Shown here one piece after another: positions 8,339 through 16,072 of a DNA stretch of 64,000 bases (position 1 is its first letter; each line of letters starts with the position of its first letter). The notes beneath the pieces were generated by a model. That model was given only the letters and a program-made list of their open reading frames with translations. It searched no databases and had not been told where the DNA came from. The position numbers and the translations under genes were made by a program. The stretch lies in NCBI RefSeq assembly GCF_003985125.1, contig NZ_ML133565.1, positions 124,001-188,000 of the forward strand. The letters run 5' to 3'. The stretch is from Rhizobium phaseoli. GTDB lineage: Bacteria; Pseudomonadota; Alphaproteobacteria; Rhizobiales; Rhizobiaceae.

Positions 8339-9441
8339 TAGGCTGCGGCCTTTTTCTTTGCTTCTTCCCGCTCGCGTATGCCCTCGCGCACCAGCGGCAG
8401 GATATAACGGCCGTAGTCGACGGCGTCGTTGAAATTGTCGTAGCCGCGGATGGAGATCAGGTCGGCGCCGAGATCGATATAGTCGAGGATGGAATCGGCG
8501 ATGGTGCGCGGTGATCCGACGAGTGCGGTCGTGGCGCCGGAGGCATTGGTCGCCGTCACCGTCGGATACCACAGGGCCCGATCGTGGACGTCGCCGCGCG
8601 CGGCGATGTCAAGGAGCCGCTGTGATCCAACATTGGCGGGGCGAGGGGCAGACGGCGGCGCGCGATGCAGACCCTTTTCCCGGTTGTCCTTGAGACGGTC
8701 GAGCACCCGGTGGGCCTTCTCCCAGGCGAGTTCGTCGGTTTCCGCAACGATCGGGCGGAAGGTCACCCAGATTCGCGGCCGGTCCGTCCTGCCTGCTTTT
8801 GCCGCTTCGGCATAGATGCGCTCGATTTGCTGCTTGGTTTCCGCCAGCGGCTCGCCCCACAGTCCGAAAATGTCACCCAGTGAACCTCCGATGCGATAGG
8901 CGGCATCAGAAGAGCCGCCGACCGAAATCGGGATCAGCCCGTTTGTTGGACGCACGGCGCTGCAGAATTGCTTGAACTGGTAGTATTTCCCGTCGAAATC
9001 GAAGGGCTCCGTCGAGGTCCATGCAAGGCGCAGGATGCGAATATATTCCTCCTGCCGCTCGTAGCGCTGTTCCTTGTTGAGGAAGTCGCCCTCGCGCGCC
9101 TGCTCGTCATCGCTGCCGCCGGCAATGAAGTGGACGACGACGCGTCCGCCGCTCAACTGGTCGAGCGTGGCAAGCGATTTGGCAGCAACCGTCGGGTAGA
9201 TGGTATTGGGCCGCAGCGCGACGATGATCTTGATGTTCTTCGTATGCGCCAAAATGGTGGCGCCAAGGGTAAAGGGGTCAAAGGAGGACGAGGAGTAGGG
9301 GATCAGCGTGTAGTTGAAACCATAGTCGTCGAGGGCGCGCGCGTAGCGCTCGAGATAGTGGACATCGACCGGAGCGTCCGGGATGGGATCGAGGTCGTTC
9401 GAGGCGTTGGGAAAGGTGACGCTGATGAATTCCGCGGACAT
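8338..9441 (-). CDS. Luciferase-like FMN-dependent monooxygenase (SsuD family)
   Basis: A 367-residue protein. ATG 9441 is preceded by AGGAG at ideal spacing; a longer frame to 9495 has none. Key segments are YLERYARALDDYGFNYTLIP, LRPNTIYPTVAAKSLATLDQ, LSGGRVVVHFIAGGSDDEQA and IFGLWGEPLAETKQQIERI, typical of alkanesulfonate monooxygenase relatives. It is the first gene of a five-gene operon running to 4429 and follows the palindrome at 9514-9534. It should use FMNH2 from the reductase at 5545-6105. Confidence 0.8.
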   Translation of the reverse strand: MSAEFISVTFPNASNDLDPIPDAPVDVHYLERYARALDDYGFNYTLIPYSSSSFDPFTLGATILAHTKNIKIIVALRPNTIYPTVAAKSLATLDQLSGGRVVVHFIAGGSDDEQAREGDFLNKEQRYERQEEYIRILRLAWTSTEPFDFDGKYYQFKQFCSAVRPTNGLIPISVGGSSDAAYRIGGSLGDIFGLWGEPLAETKQQIERIYAEAAKAGRTDRPRIWVTFRPIVAETDELAWEKAHRVLDRLKDNREKGLHRAPPSAPRPANVGSQRLLDIAARGDVHDRALWYPTVTATNASGATTALVGSPRTIADSILDYIDLGADLISIRGYDNFNDAVDYGRYILPLVREGIREREEAKKKAAA

Positions 9442-9513
9442 GGGAGCTCCTCTGATTATCGATGGGGTCGAAATTAGGCCGCAGATAAAGGCCAAGGAAG
9501 ACAGGTCTTTCTA

Positions 9514-9534
9514 TTTCTATTCAAACTATAGAAA
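9514..9534. promoter_or_regulatory. 21-bp palindrome, putative LysR-type operator of the 9441-4429 operon
   Basis: TTTCTAT (9514-9520), a 7-nt spacer, then ATAGAAA (9528-9534): perfect 7-bp arms. The site lies 73 bp upstream of the monooxygenase start at 9441, within the 137-nt gap between the two operons. The core CTAT-N7-ATAG is 15 bp long, as in LysR-type binding sites. The same architecture recurs at 15973-15993. Confidence 0.6.
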
Positions 9535-9578
9535 ATATCCCTAATTGGCGGCTGCTGGCGTTAAATCCGGCGGAGGTT

Positions 9579-10670
9579 CTACCAATCAGGCGACCAGCCG
9601 AGGCTCGGGGCGACGGTGCCGGCAAGGTCGGTCAGCAGCTGGATATTCTCGGCGAGGCGGAAGGCCGGCGGCAGGAAGAGAACGATCTCATCAGCCGCAG
9701 CGAGCCCGGGATCGCTGAGCACTGCTTCGATCACCTGGTCCGCTGTGCCGTGGAAGACCGGCGAAATCTGGCTTCCCGGCGGCTGGTTGGCTCGCGAACT
9801 CGGTTCAAGAGCACCTTTCGGCCGCGATGCGGCAATGCCCTGGGTACGACGCTCGAGATCATAGGCCGCATATTTCTCTCGAAGCTCGGGCGTCGTGCCG
9901 ACGAGGACCGAGGCGGCCACGGCCACAGCTGGCGGCTCGCTTGTCCGCTGCTTTCGCCAGGTGGCCCGGAAAGCCTCGATGCAACGGGCCTGATAGCTTC
10001 CGAAGCTCTCACCCTCGGCGTGGTCGTGCTGTACGGTTCCGGCGATCAGTCCGATGCCGAGTTCGGCAGCCTGGATCGCTGATCCCAGGCTCGCGGAACC
10101 TTGGCGGATGCGCGAGCGCAGAGTCGGACTATGCGGCGTCACCCTCAGTTGAGTGCCTTCGGCGGCACCCTGGCCGGGTTCTGCGATGGTGTGCAGAACC
10201 TCGCCGGAGATCGCGGACAGAAAACGCGCCTGACGCCGCTTGGCTTCCGACCGGGCATCGGTTTCCACCGCGCCGAAGACGGCGTCGAAGGCTGCGTTGG
10301 CGCCGGTCGAGATCGCCAGTTCCAATCTGCCACCGATCAGGAGGTCGGTCGTTGCTGCGGCTTCCGCCAGCAGGATAGGATCCTGATAGCGCATCGGAAT
10401 GACGGCCGAGCCCAGCACAATATGGCTGGTATGCTGGCCGGCCGCAGCAAAGAAGGGCAGCGGCGAGGATAGATAGTGGTCGAAATGCCGCTGATAGGCC
10501 CAGCCTGACTGATAGCCCAGACGTTCGGCCGCCTTGAAAAGCTCGATGCCCTCCCGCAAGCCGTGGGCGGGGCCGGTTTCATCGTTGAACGAGACGCGGG
10601 TGTTGAAGCCGAGCCGCTTCTTCGGACGGAAGGACGCGGACGGCGCCGGGGCGGGGGCGATGACGGTCAT
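9579..10670 (-). CDS. Luciferase-like flavin-dependent oxidoreductase
   Basis: A 363-residue bacterial-luciferase-fold protein. Its ATG overlaps the stop of the ABC ATPase gene by 4 nt, so it is co-translated with the importer. KRLGFNTRVSFNDETGPAHG, GIELFKAAERLGYQSGWAYQ, GSAVIPMRYQDPILLAEAAA and LLIGGRLELAISTGANAAFD are conserved features of this subgroup, which commonly travels with dipeptide-type ABC transporters. It presumably oxidises the imported compound using reduced flavin. It belongs to a different subfamily from the SsuD-like proteins of the next operon. Substrate unknown. Confidence 0.75.
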   Translation of the reverse strand: MTVIAPAPAPSASFRPKKRLGFNTRVSFNDETGPAHGLREGIELFKAAERLGYQSGWAYQRHFDHYLSSPLPFFAAAGQHTSHIVLGSAVIPMRYQDPILLAEAAATTDLLIGGRLELAISTGANAAFDAVFGAVETDARSEAKRRQARFLSAISGEVLHTIAEPGQGAAEGTQLRVTPHSPTLRSRIRQGSASLGSAIQAAELGIGLIAGTVQHDHAEGESFGSYQARCIEAFRATWRKQRTSEPPAVAVAASVLVGTTPELREKYAAYDLERRTQGIAASRPKGALEPSSRANQPPGSQISPVFHGTADQVIEAVLSDPGLAAADEIVLFLPPAFRLAENIQLLTDLAGTVAPSLGWSPDW

Positions 10671-12370
10671 GCGATCTTTTCCTCATTGAAGATCTGCCGC
10701 TGCCGCAGTGGCTGGGTGCGCGGAAAACGCGCCGCACCTGACGGGATCGATTCGAGCAGCGAGCGGGTATAGGGCTGGCGGGGCGTGTCGAAGATCTCTC
10801 CGACGGTGCCATGTTCGACGATGCGTCCGCGCTGCATGACCGAGACCGTGTGGGCAAGCTGGCGTACAAGCGCAAGATCGTGCGACACGAAGATGTAGGT
10901 GAGGCCGAGCTTGACCTGCAACGACAGCAGCACTTCGACGATGTCGGCCTGGACGCTGACGTCGAGCGCCGAAGTAGGCTCGTCAAGGACGATTACGTCA
11001 GGTTTCAGGACAAGCGACCGGGCAATGGCAACGCGCTGGCGTTGGCCGCCCGACAAGGCAGCGGGCTTGCGCAACAAGAGATGCTCGCCCAGCCCGACAT
11101 CTGCTAACGCGTTGCGCACCGCAAGCGCCCGCTCCTGATGTGTCCCGATCTTGAAGCGGTCCAGGGGCTCGCGCACGATTTTCTCGACGATCCAGGTCGG
11201 GTCGAGGGACGTGAACGGGTTCTGATAGACAAGCTGCAGGTGCCGCCAGACAGAGCGAAGCTGCTCGGGGGATCGACCGTTCACCTGTTCGCCGCCAACC
11301 GCGATCTTTCCGGTATCGGGTTGCTCCAGCCCGAGCAGAAGCCGGATCGCTGTCGTCTTCCCGGATCCGGATTCGCCAACCAGCGCATGCGTCGTTCCCG
11401 CCTGAACCTCGAACGAGACGTCGTTGACGGCGGTCAGAACCTTGCCGTCGACGGTGAAGCTCTTCGTTACGCCGCTGACCTCGATCTTCGCTGTCTTTTC
11501 GCGCCTGGCGCTGAGGTGCCGGAAACCAGGCTCTCGCAACGGCCTGTACCGGTCCGGATTGAGCGCCGGCACATCGCCATGGAGCTTTCTGGCGTAGGAC
11601 GAGGAGGGGGCGGAGAATACTGTCGCGGTGCCGCCGGCTTCCTGGATGGCGCCGTCCTTGAGGACCACAATGGATTCCGCGCGCTCGGCTGCGATCGCCA
11701 GGTCATGGGTAATCAGGAGAAGGCTGATCTGCAGCTCCTCCTGCAGTTTCGACAACAGGTCGAGAATACGCTTCTGGATCGTCACATCGAGTGCGGAGGT
11801 CGGCTCGTCTGCGACCAGCAGCGCGGGCCGCGGCAGAACGGCGAGACCGATCAGCACGCGCTGGAGCATGCCGCCGGAAAGCTGATGAGGGTAGGAGTCA
11901 TAGACACGCTGCGGATTGTCGAGCCCGACCTGCGCGAATGTATCCAGAACGAGTGCCTTGCGAAGCGCCTTGTCCGTTTCGTCCAGCAGTGCGGCTGCCT
12001 CCATTGCCTGCGCGCCGATCGTGCGGACCGGGTTCAGCGAATTGCCCGGATCCTGCGGCACGAAGCCGATCCTGCGTCCTCTCAAGGGGCGGAAGCGGCG
12101 TTCCGGAAGCCCCAGAAGCTCCTGGCCATCGAATTCGACGCGGCCGGTGGCGTGTCCCGTTGCGGGAAGCAGCCGCAGGACGGCGCGGGCGATGGTCGAT
12201 TTGCCCGATCCGGATTCGCCGATCAGCGCGAGACTTCTGCCGCGTCCAAGCTCGAAGCCGACATTGTTCACGACCCTATGGGTGCCGTAGGCGACCGACA
12301 ATCCATCGGCCCGCAGCAGCGGGGGCGACGGAGGGTTTGAAAGCGTGGTCAGTCTGTCTTGCGGAGCCAT
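10667..12370 (-). CDS. Fused double ATP-binding subunit of a dipeptide-type ABC importer (DppDF-like)
   Basis: A 567-residue protein with two full nucleotide-binding domains. The first has Walker A GESGSGKST at residues 51-59, signature LSGGMLQRV and Walker B LLVADEPTSALD. The second has GESGSGKTT, LSGGQRQRV and [12 protein letters not shown]. It is thus a fusion of the DppD and DppF subunits that are usually separate. ATG 12370 overlaps the permease gene end by 22 nt and has AGGA upstream. It energises import through the two permeases encoded upstream. The substrate is predicted to be a sulfur compound from context only. Confidence 0.9.
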   Translation of the reverse strand: MAPQDRLTTLSNPPSPPLLRADGLSVAYGTHRVVNNVGFELGRGRSLALIGESGSGKSTIARAVLRLLPATGHATGRVEFDGQELLGLPERRFRPLRGRRIGFVPQDPGNSLNPVRTIGAQAMEAAALLDETDKALRKALVLDTFAQVGLDNPQRVYDSYPHQLSGGMLQRVLIGLAVLPRPALLVADEPTSALDVTIQKRILDLLSKLQEELQISLLLITHDLAIAAERAESIVVLKDGAIQEAGGTATVFSAPSSSYARKLHGDVPALNPDRYRPLREPGFRHLSARREKTAKIEVSGVTKSFTVDGKVLTAVNDVSFEVQAGTTHALVGESGSGKTTAIRLLLGLEQPDTGKIAVGGEQVNGRSPEQLRSVWRHLQLVYQNPFTSLDPTWIVEKIVREPLDRFKIGTHQERALAVRNALADVGLGEHLLLRKPAALSGGQRQRVAIARSLVLKPDVIVLDEPTSALDVSVQADIVEVLLSLQVKLGLTYIFVSHDLALVRQLAHTVSVMQRGRIVEHGTVGEIFDTPRQPYTRSLLESIPSGAARFPRTQPLRQRQIFNEEKIA

Positions 12371-13197
12371 CGGCTGATCCTGTTTACAGAGAGGACGGTT
12401 GCGATCGTGACGAGGGCCGGGGCGTAAACCAGCCAGGGCCATTTCAGGTAATCCTTGCCGATCGAGATCAGCAGGCCCCAATCGGAAGCAGGTGGCGGAT
12501 CGCCATAGCCAAGGAAGGCAAGGCTGGCGATCACCAGGATGGAATCGCCGAATTGCAGGACTGCAAGCGGCAGCACCGACCGCGATGCGTTCGGGAGCAC
12601 GTGGCGCCACAGAATGTGCCAGCGCGACCCGCCGAGAAGAAAGGACGATTCGACGAAGGTTGCCTGCCTCGTCTTGATCACTTCCGAGCGCATCACCCGG
12701 GCAAAAAGGGCAACGGCCGAGACGCCCGTCGCGATTGCCGCGTTCGTCGTGTCGAAACCGATCGCGGTGACGACGATCACTGCCAGCAGGAATTTGGGGA
12801 TGGCCAACAAAACATCGACGAGGCGGGCAAAGACCGTGTCCACCCAGCCGCCGAAGAAGCCGGCAAGGAGCCCGATAATTCCGCCGGCGACAACGCCGAT
12901 CACGACCGCGATCAGCGCGCTGGCTACCGATGAGGCTGTGCCATAGACGACTCGGGCATAGAGGTCGCGGCCGAGGTGATCGGTGCCGAACCAGTGCGCC
13001 GCACTTGGGCCGAGCAGCTTCTGGGCGGGAGTGCCGTTCACCGGATCGTAGCCGGTGAACAGGCCAGGCGCCAAGGACCAGGCGATCGCCAGAGCGACGA
13101 TCAGGAACGAGAGGATAACGACGGGTGGAACACGCAGGCCCGTCAGACGGCCGATCAGCGTCGTACGTGGCGTGGAAGAAATGGCGGCGAGCGTCAT
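12349..13197 (-). CDS. ABC importer permease, DppC type
   Basis: A 282-residue inner-membrane protein with about six transmembrane segments, starting with VVILSFLIVALAIAW after a short cytoplasmic stretch. HWFGTDHLGRDLYARVVYGT is the characteristic DppC/OppC motif. GAS... residues near RVMRSEVIKTRQATFVESSF form the EAA loop that contacts the ATPase. It overlaps the partner permease gene by 4 nt and the ATPase gene by 22 nt, so all are one operon. Confidence 0.9.
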   Translation of the reverse strand: MTLAAISSTPRTTLIGRLTGLRVPPVVILSFLIVALAIAWSLAPGLFTGYDPVNGTPAQKLLGPSAAHWFGTDHLGRDLYARVVYGTASSVASALIAVVIGVVAGGIIGLLAGFFGGWVDTVFARLVDVLLAIPKFLLAVIVVTAIGFDTTNAAIATGVSAVALFARVMRSEVIKTRQATFVESSFLLGGSRWHILWRHVLPNASRSVLPLAVLQFGDSILVIASLAFLGYGDPPPASDWGLLISIGKDYLKWPWLVYAPALVTIATVLSVNRISRWLRKTD

Positions 13198-14204
13198 GGG
13201 GTCACCGCCTTGGAGATCGGGAGGGAGCTGTCGTCAGCGGTTGTCGGGCGACGCTGCTGCGTGCCGAGAAGTTTTACGCGTGGATCGAGCAGCGGGTAGG
13301 TGAGGTCGGCGATCAGGTTGACGACCACAAAGACCACGGCCGCGAGCGAAACGACCGCTTGCAGAACCGGCAGGTCCTGCGTGCTGACCGACCGCTGGAC
13401 CAGGCTGCCGAGCCCGTTTCGCCCGAACACCGTCTCGGTGATCAGCGACCCGCCGAGCAATTCGCCGATCGTCAGGGCGACGACGGTGATGACGGGCAAC
13501 GAGGACGGCTTCAGGAGGTGCATGACGAAGAGCCGCATCTGATCAAGCCCTCGTCCGCGCGCGACCGCGGCGTAGTCCTGGCCGGACTCATGGTCGAGAT
13601 TGGCAATCAGGACTTCGGCAATCTGCGCCGAGATCGGGATGCCGAGGGCGATCGCTGCGAAAAGCGTTGCCCAGAAGCTGTCGGGCTCGATGACGCGAAA
13701 GACGCCGAGCTGGAAACCGAAGAGGTGGATCAGCACCAGGCCGATCACGAAGTTCGGCACTGACAGGAACAACGAGGGGAAACCGCGGAGCAGTCCCTGG
13801 CCGTACCGCCGCGGCAGAAATTGCGTGCCGTAGGCGATGATTGCCGCGAGCAAAAGCGCAACCGCAAGGCCCGCCGAGGCAAGCACCAGCGTCGACGGCA
13901 GAACCTCGCCGATCAGCGTCGCCACCGGCCGGTTGGTCCGCATCGACAGACCGAGATCGCCGGTCACGAAACCGGAAAAGGCGTTCCAAAGCTGCACGGG
14001 GATCGGTTTGTCCAGCCCTTGTGCCGCGATGATCTCCTTGATCTCATCCGGGGTGAAGCCGTTCTGCGGGTTGTTCAGGACATTGGTGATCGGATCGCCG
14101 GGCAGGATGCTGACGACAACAAAGGTGAAGACATAAGACAGCAGGATCACGACGATTGCCTGCAGGAGTCGTTTTCCGGCATAGTTGAAATAGGCTTTGC
14201 TCAT
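13194..14204 (-). CDS. ABC importer permease, DppB type
   Basis: A 336-residue integral membrane protein. The N-terminus YAGKRLLQAIVVILLSYVFT and SILPGDPITN match the DppB/OppB/NikB pattern. The C-terminal half holds the EAA-type loop (DYAAVARGRGLDQMRLFVMH) and GGSLITETVFGRNGLG, which is strongly conserved in this subfamily. It pairs with the DppC-type permease immediately downstream to form the membrane channel. It is separated from the binding-protein gene by 32 nt. Confidence 0.9.
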   Translation of the reverse strand: MSKAYFNYAGKRLLQAIVVILLSYVFTFVVVSILPGDPITNVLNNPQNGFTPDEIKEIIAAQGLDKPIPVQLWNAFSGFVTGDLGLSMRTNRPVATLIGEVLPSTLVLASAGLAVALLLAAIIAYGTQFLPRRYGQGLLRGFPSLFLSVPNFVIGLVLIHLFGFQLGVFRVIEPDSFWATLFAAIALGIPISAQIAEVLIANLDHESGQDYAAVARGRGLDQMRLFVMHLLKPSSLPVITVVALTIGELLGGSLITETVFGRNGLGSLVQRSVSTQDLPVLQAVVSLAAVVFVVVNLIADLTYPLLDPRVKLLGTQQRRPTTADDSSLPISKAVTP

Positions 14205-14236
14205 GCCATCACCTTTGTATCTGTTGAGTGGCCGGG

Positions 14237-15889
14237 CTATTCGCTCTTCGTCGCGGTGTAGTAGCTGGCGTAGGCGACGCCGTTATAGACCTCGCCCTTG
14301 AGCTTCGGCGACTGCACGTAGATGCGCTGGACGATCTGCGTTCGCGGAATGAAATAGCCCTGGTCGAGGACGTATCTCTGTAGTTCGTCGAGAAGCGGCT
14401 TGCGAGCTTCGATGGTGCCGGCGCCGGCGATCTTGTCTCGCAAGTCGTTGAGGGTCTTGTCGCTCTCGTCGAGGGCAAACCAGTTCTCGCCATTGTTGGC
14501 ATTGGTCAGGATGCTGGCGACGGTGCCGGCGTCAATGAAGGAGCGCGTCACCTCATAGGCCGGCACGCCCGCGCCACCGTACTTAACCTTCTGGCCATAG
14601 GTGACGACGTCATAGGCACGGATATCGACCTTCCAGCCGATCTTGCCGAGCTGCTGCGCAATCAATTCGTCGATCGATTTCGATGTCGCGAGGTAGGGGT
14701 TCGAGTTCAGCGTCAGCGACAGCGGCTTGCCATCCTTGACGCGGACGCCGCCCGTTCCCTTCTTCCACCCTGCCTCGTCGAGAAGCTTCTCTGCCTTTTC
14801 AGGATTGTAGGCCAGCAGCGCGCTCTGGTCAGTCGCACCCGGAACGTTGCTCTGGATGAACGACGTCGCAAGCTTCCAGTCGGGCGTATAGACGGTGTCG
14901 ATGATTTCCTGGCGATTGATGCCAGCCTGAAGCGCCTGGCGAACCTTCACGTCGTCATAGGGGGCAAGCTTGGTGTTGATCGCCCAGCCGTTGACGAAGC
15001 CGAGATAGCGGGGCGTGGCGACCGTCAGGCCTTCCGACTTCAGGGACTCGAGCTCCTGAGGAGATGCATTATAGGCAACGTCGGCTTGGCCGGACTGCAC
15101 TGCCGCAACCCGCAGCGACGGTTCCGACACGAGCTTGTAGGTGATCGTATCGAGATGGGCGGGACCGGTCTGGCCGACCGCTGCCGGGCCCCAGTTGTAA
15201 TCCTTGCGCTTGGCAAGCTTGACGTAGTCGCCTTCCTTCCAGGACTCGACGACATAAGGGCCGCTGCCGGAGGTCTTGCTCAGGTCCGCCTGGGCGCTCG
15301 CCGGCGAGGCGATGGTCTTCGGCGAAATGAGGATGGAGCCGTGGTAGCCGAGCGTCGGAATGAAGCCCAGCGTCGGTTTCTTGAAGAAGACCTTGACGGT
15401 TGTCGCATCGACTGCTTCGGCGTGATCATAGGTCTTGGGGAAGAGGCCGATCGGATTGATGCCCTCGCTCTTGCGCCCGCCATACCAGATGTCGAGATTG
15501 GCGACGACGGCCGCCGCATCGAGCGGGCTGCCGTCGGAGAAGGTCACGCCACTCTTGAGATGCAGAGTGAATTCAGTCGCATTGTCGTTCTGCTCCCAGC
15601 GCTCGGCGATCCACGGGCTGACCTTGCCGTCGGCATCGACATAGAGAAGCTTGTCGGTCACATGCCCCCATATATGGCCCTGAAAGCTGGAGATCGCGCT
15701 GTTGTTGGGGATCCAGGTGTCCCCGAGCGAGTCAATCAGGAAGACGACGTCTCCTCCATCTTGCGCTCCGTCCTCAGCCAGGGCCGGGGTTGCATTCGCT
15801 GTTGCGACCAAAGCGGCAAATGCCAGTGCAGAGGTGGCGGTCAGCAGACGACGCCGGGAAAGAAGAGAGTGGAAAGAGCAGTCGTTCAT
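14237..15889 (-). CDS. Periplasmic substrate-binding protein of a dipeptide-type ABC importer
   Basis: A 550-residue SBP_bac_5 family protein. The N-terminus SRRRLLTATSALAFAALVA followed by ATPALAE is an export signal with a twin-arginine-like RRR-LL motif. FTLHLKSGVTFSDGSPLDAA is the family signature region, followed by SGSGPYVVESWKEGDYVKL. It is the first gene of the importer operon and captures the ligand in the periplasm. The ligand of this cluster-5 family can be peptides, nickel, opines or sulfur compounds such as glutathione; the neighbours favour an organosulfur compound. AGGA precedes the ATG at 15889. Confidence 0.85.
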   Translation of the reverse strand: MNDCSFHSLLSRRRLLTATSALAFAALVATANATPALAEDGAQDGGDVVFLIDSLGDTWIPNNSAISSFQGHIWGHVTDKLLYVDADGKVSPWIAERWEQNDNATEFTLHLKSGVTFSDGSPLDAAAVVANLDIWYGGRKSEGINPIGLFPKTYDHAEAVDATTVKVFFKKPTLGFIPTLGYHGSILISPKTIASPASAQADLSKTSGSGPYVVESWKEGDYVKLAKRKDYNWGPAAVGQTGPAHLDTITYKLVSEPSLRVAAVQSGQADVAYNASPQELESLKSEGLTVATPRYLGFVNGWAINTKLAPYDDVKVRQALQAGINRQEIIDTVYTPDWKLATSFIQSNVPGATDQSALLAYNPEKAEKLLDEAGWKKGTGGVRVKDGKPLSLTLNSNPYLATSKSIDELIAQQLGKIGWKVDIRAYDVVTYGQKVKYGGAGVPAYEVTRSFIDAGTVASILTNANNGENWFALDESDKTLNDLRDKIAGAGTIEARKPLLDELQRYVLDQGYFIPRTQIVQRIYVQSPKLKGEVYNGVAYASYYTATKSE

Positions 15890-15972
15890 ATGGCGGTCCT
15901 GTTTGTTGGCGGGCTGATCGTGAACAGGAGCCTACGTGACCGGATCAACTGCGAGAAAGACTGGTTGTTCTT

Positions 15973-15993
15973 TTTCTACCAAATATGTAGATT
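15973..15993. promoter_or_regulatory. 21-bp palindrome, putative operator of the importer operon
   Basis: TTTCTAC (15973-15979), a 7-nt spacer, then GTAGATT (15987-15993); five base pairs of each inner arm are perfect (TCTAC/GTAGA). It lies 84 bp upstream of the binding-protein ATG. Geometry and sequence match the site at 9514-9534 (TTTCTA-Y-N7-R-TAGA), so one regulator probably controls both operons. Confidence 0.6.
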
Positions 15994-16072
15994 ATTTTAT
16001 CAGCGCACTGCGAAACACGAGGATCAGGATTTCCGACGCCCTTCGCCCGCCAAGGGCGTCACCACCATCGGT

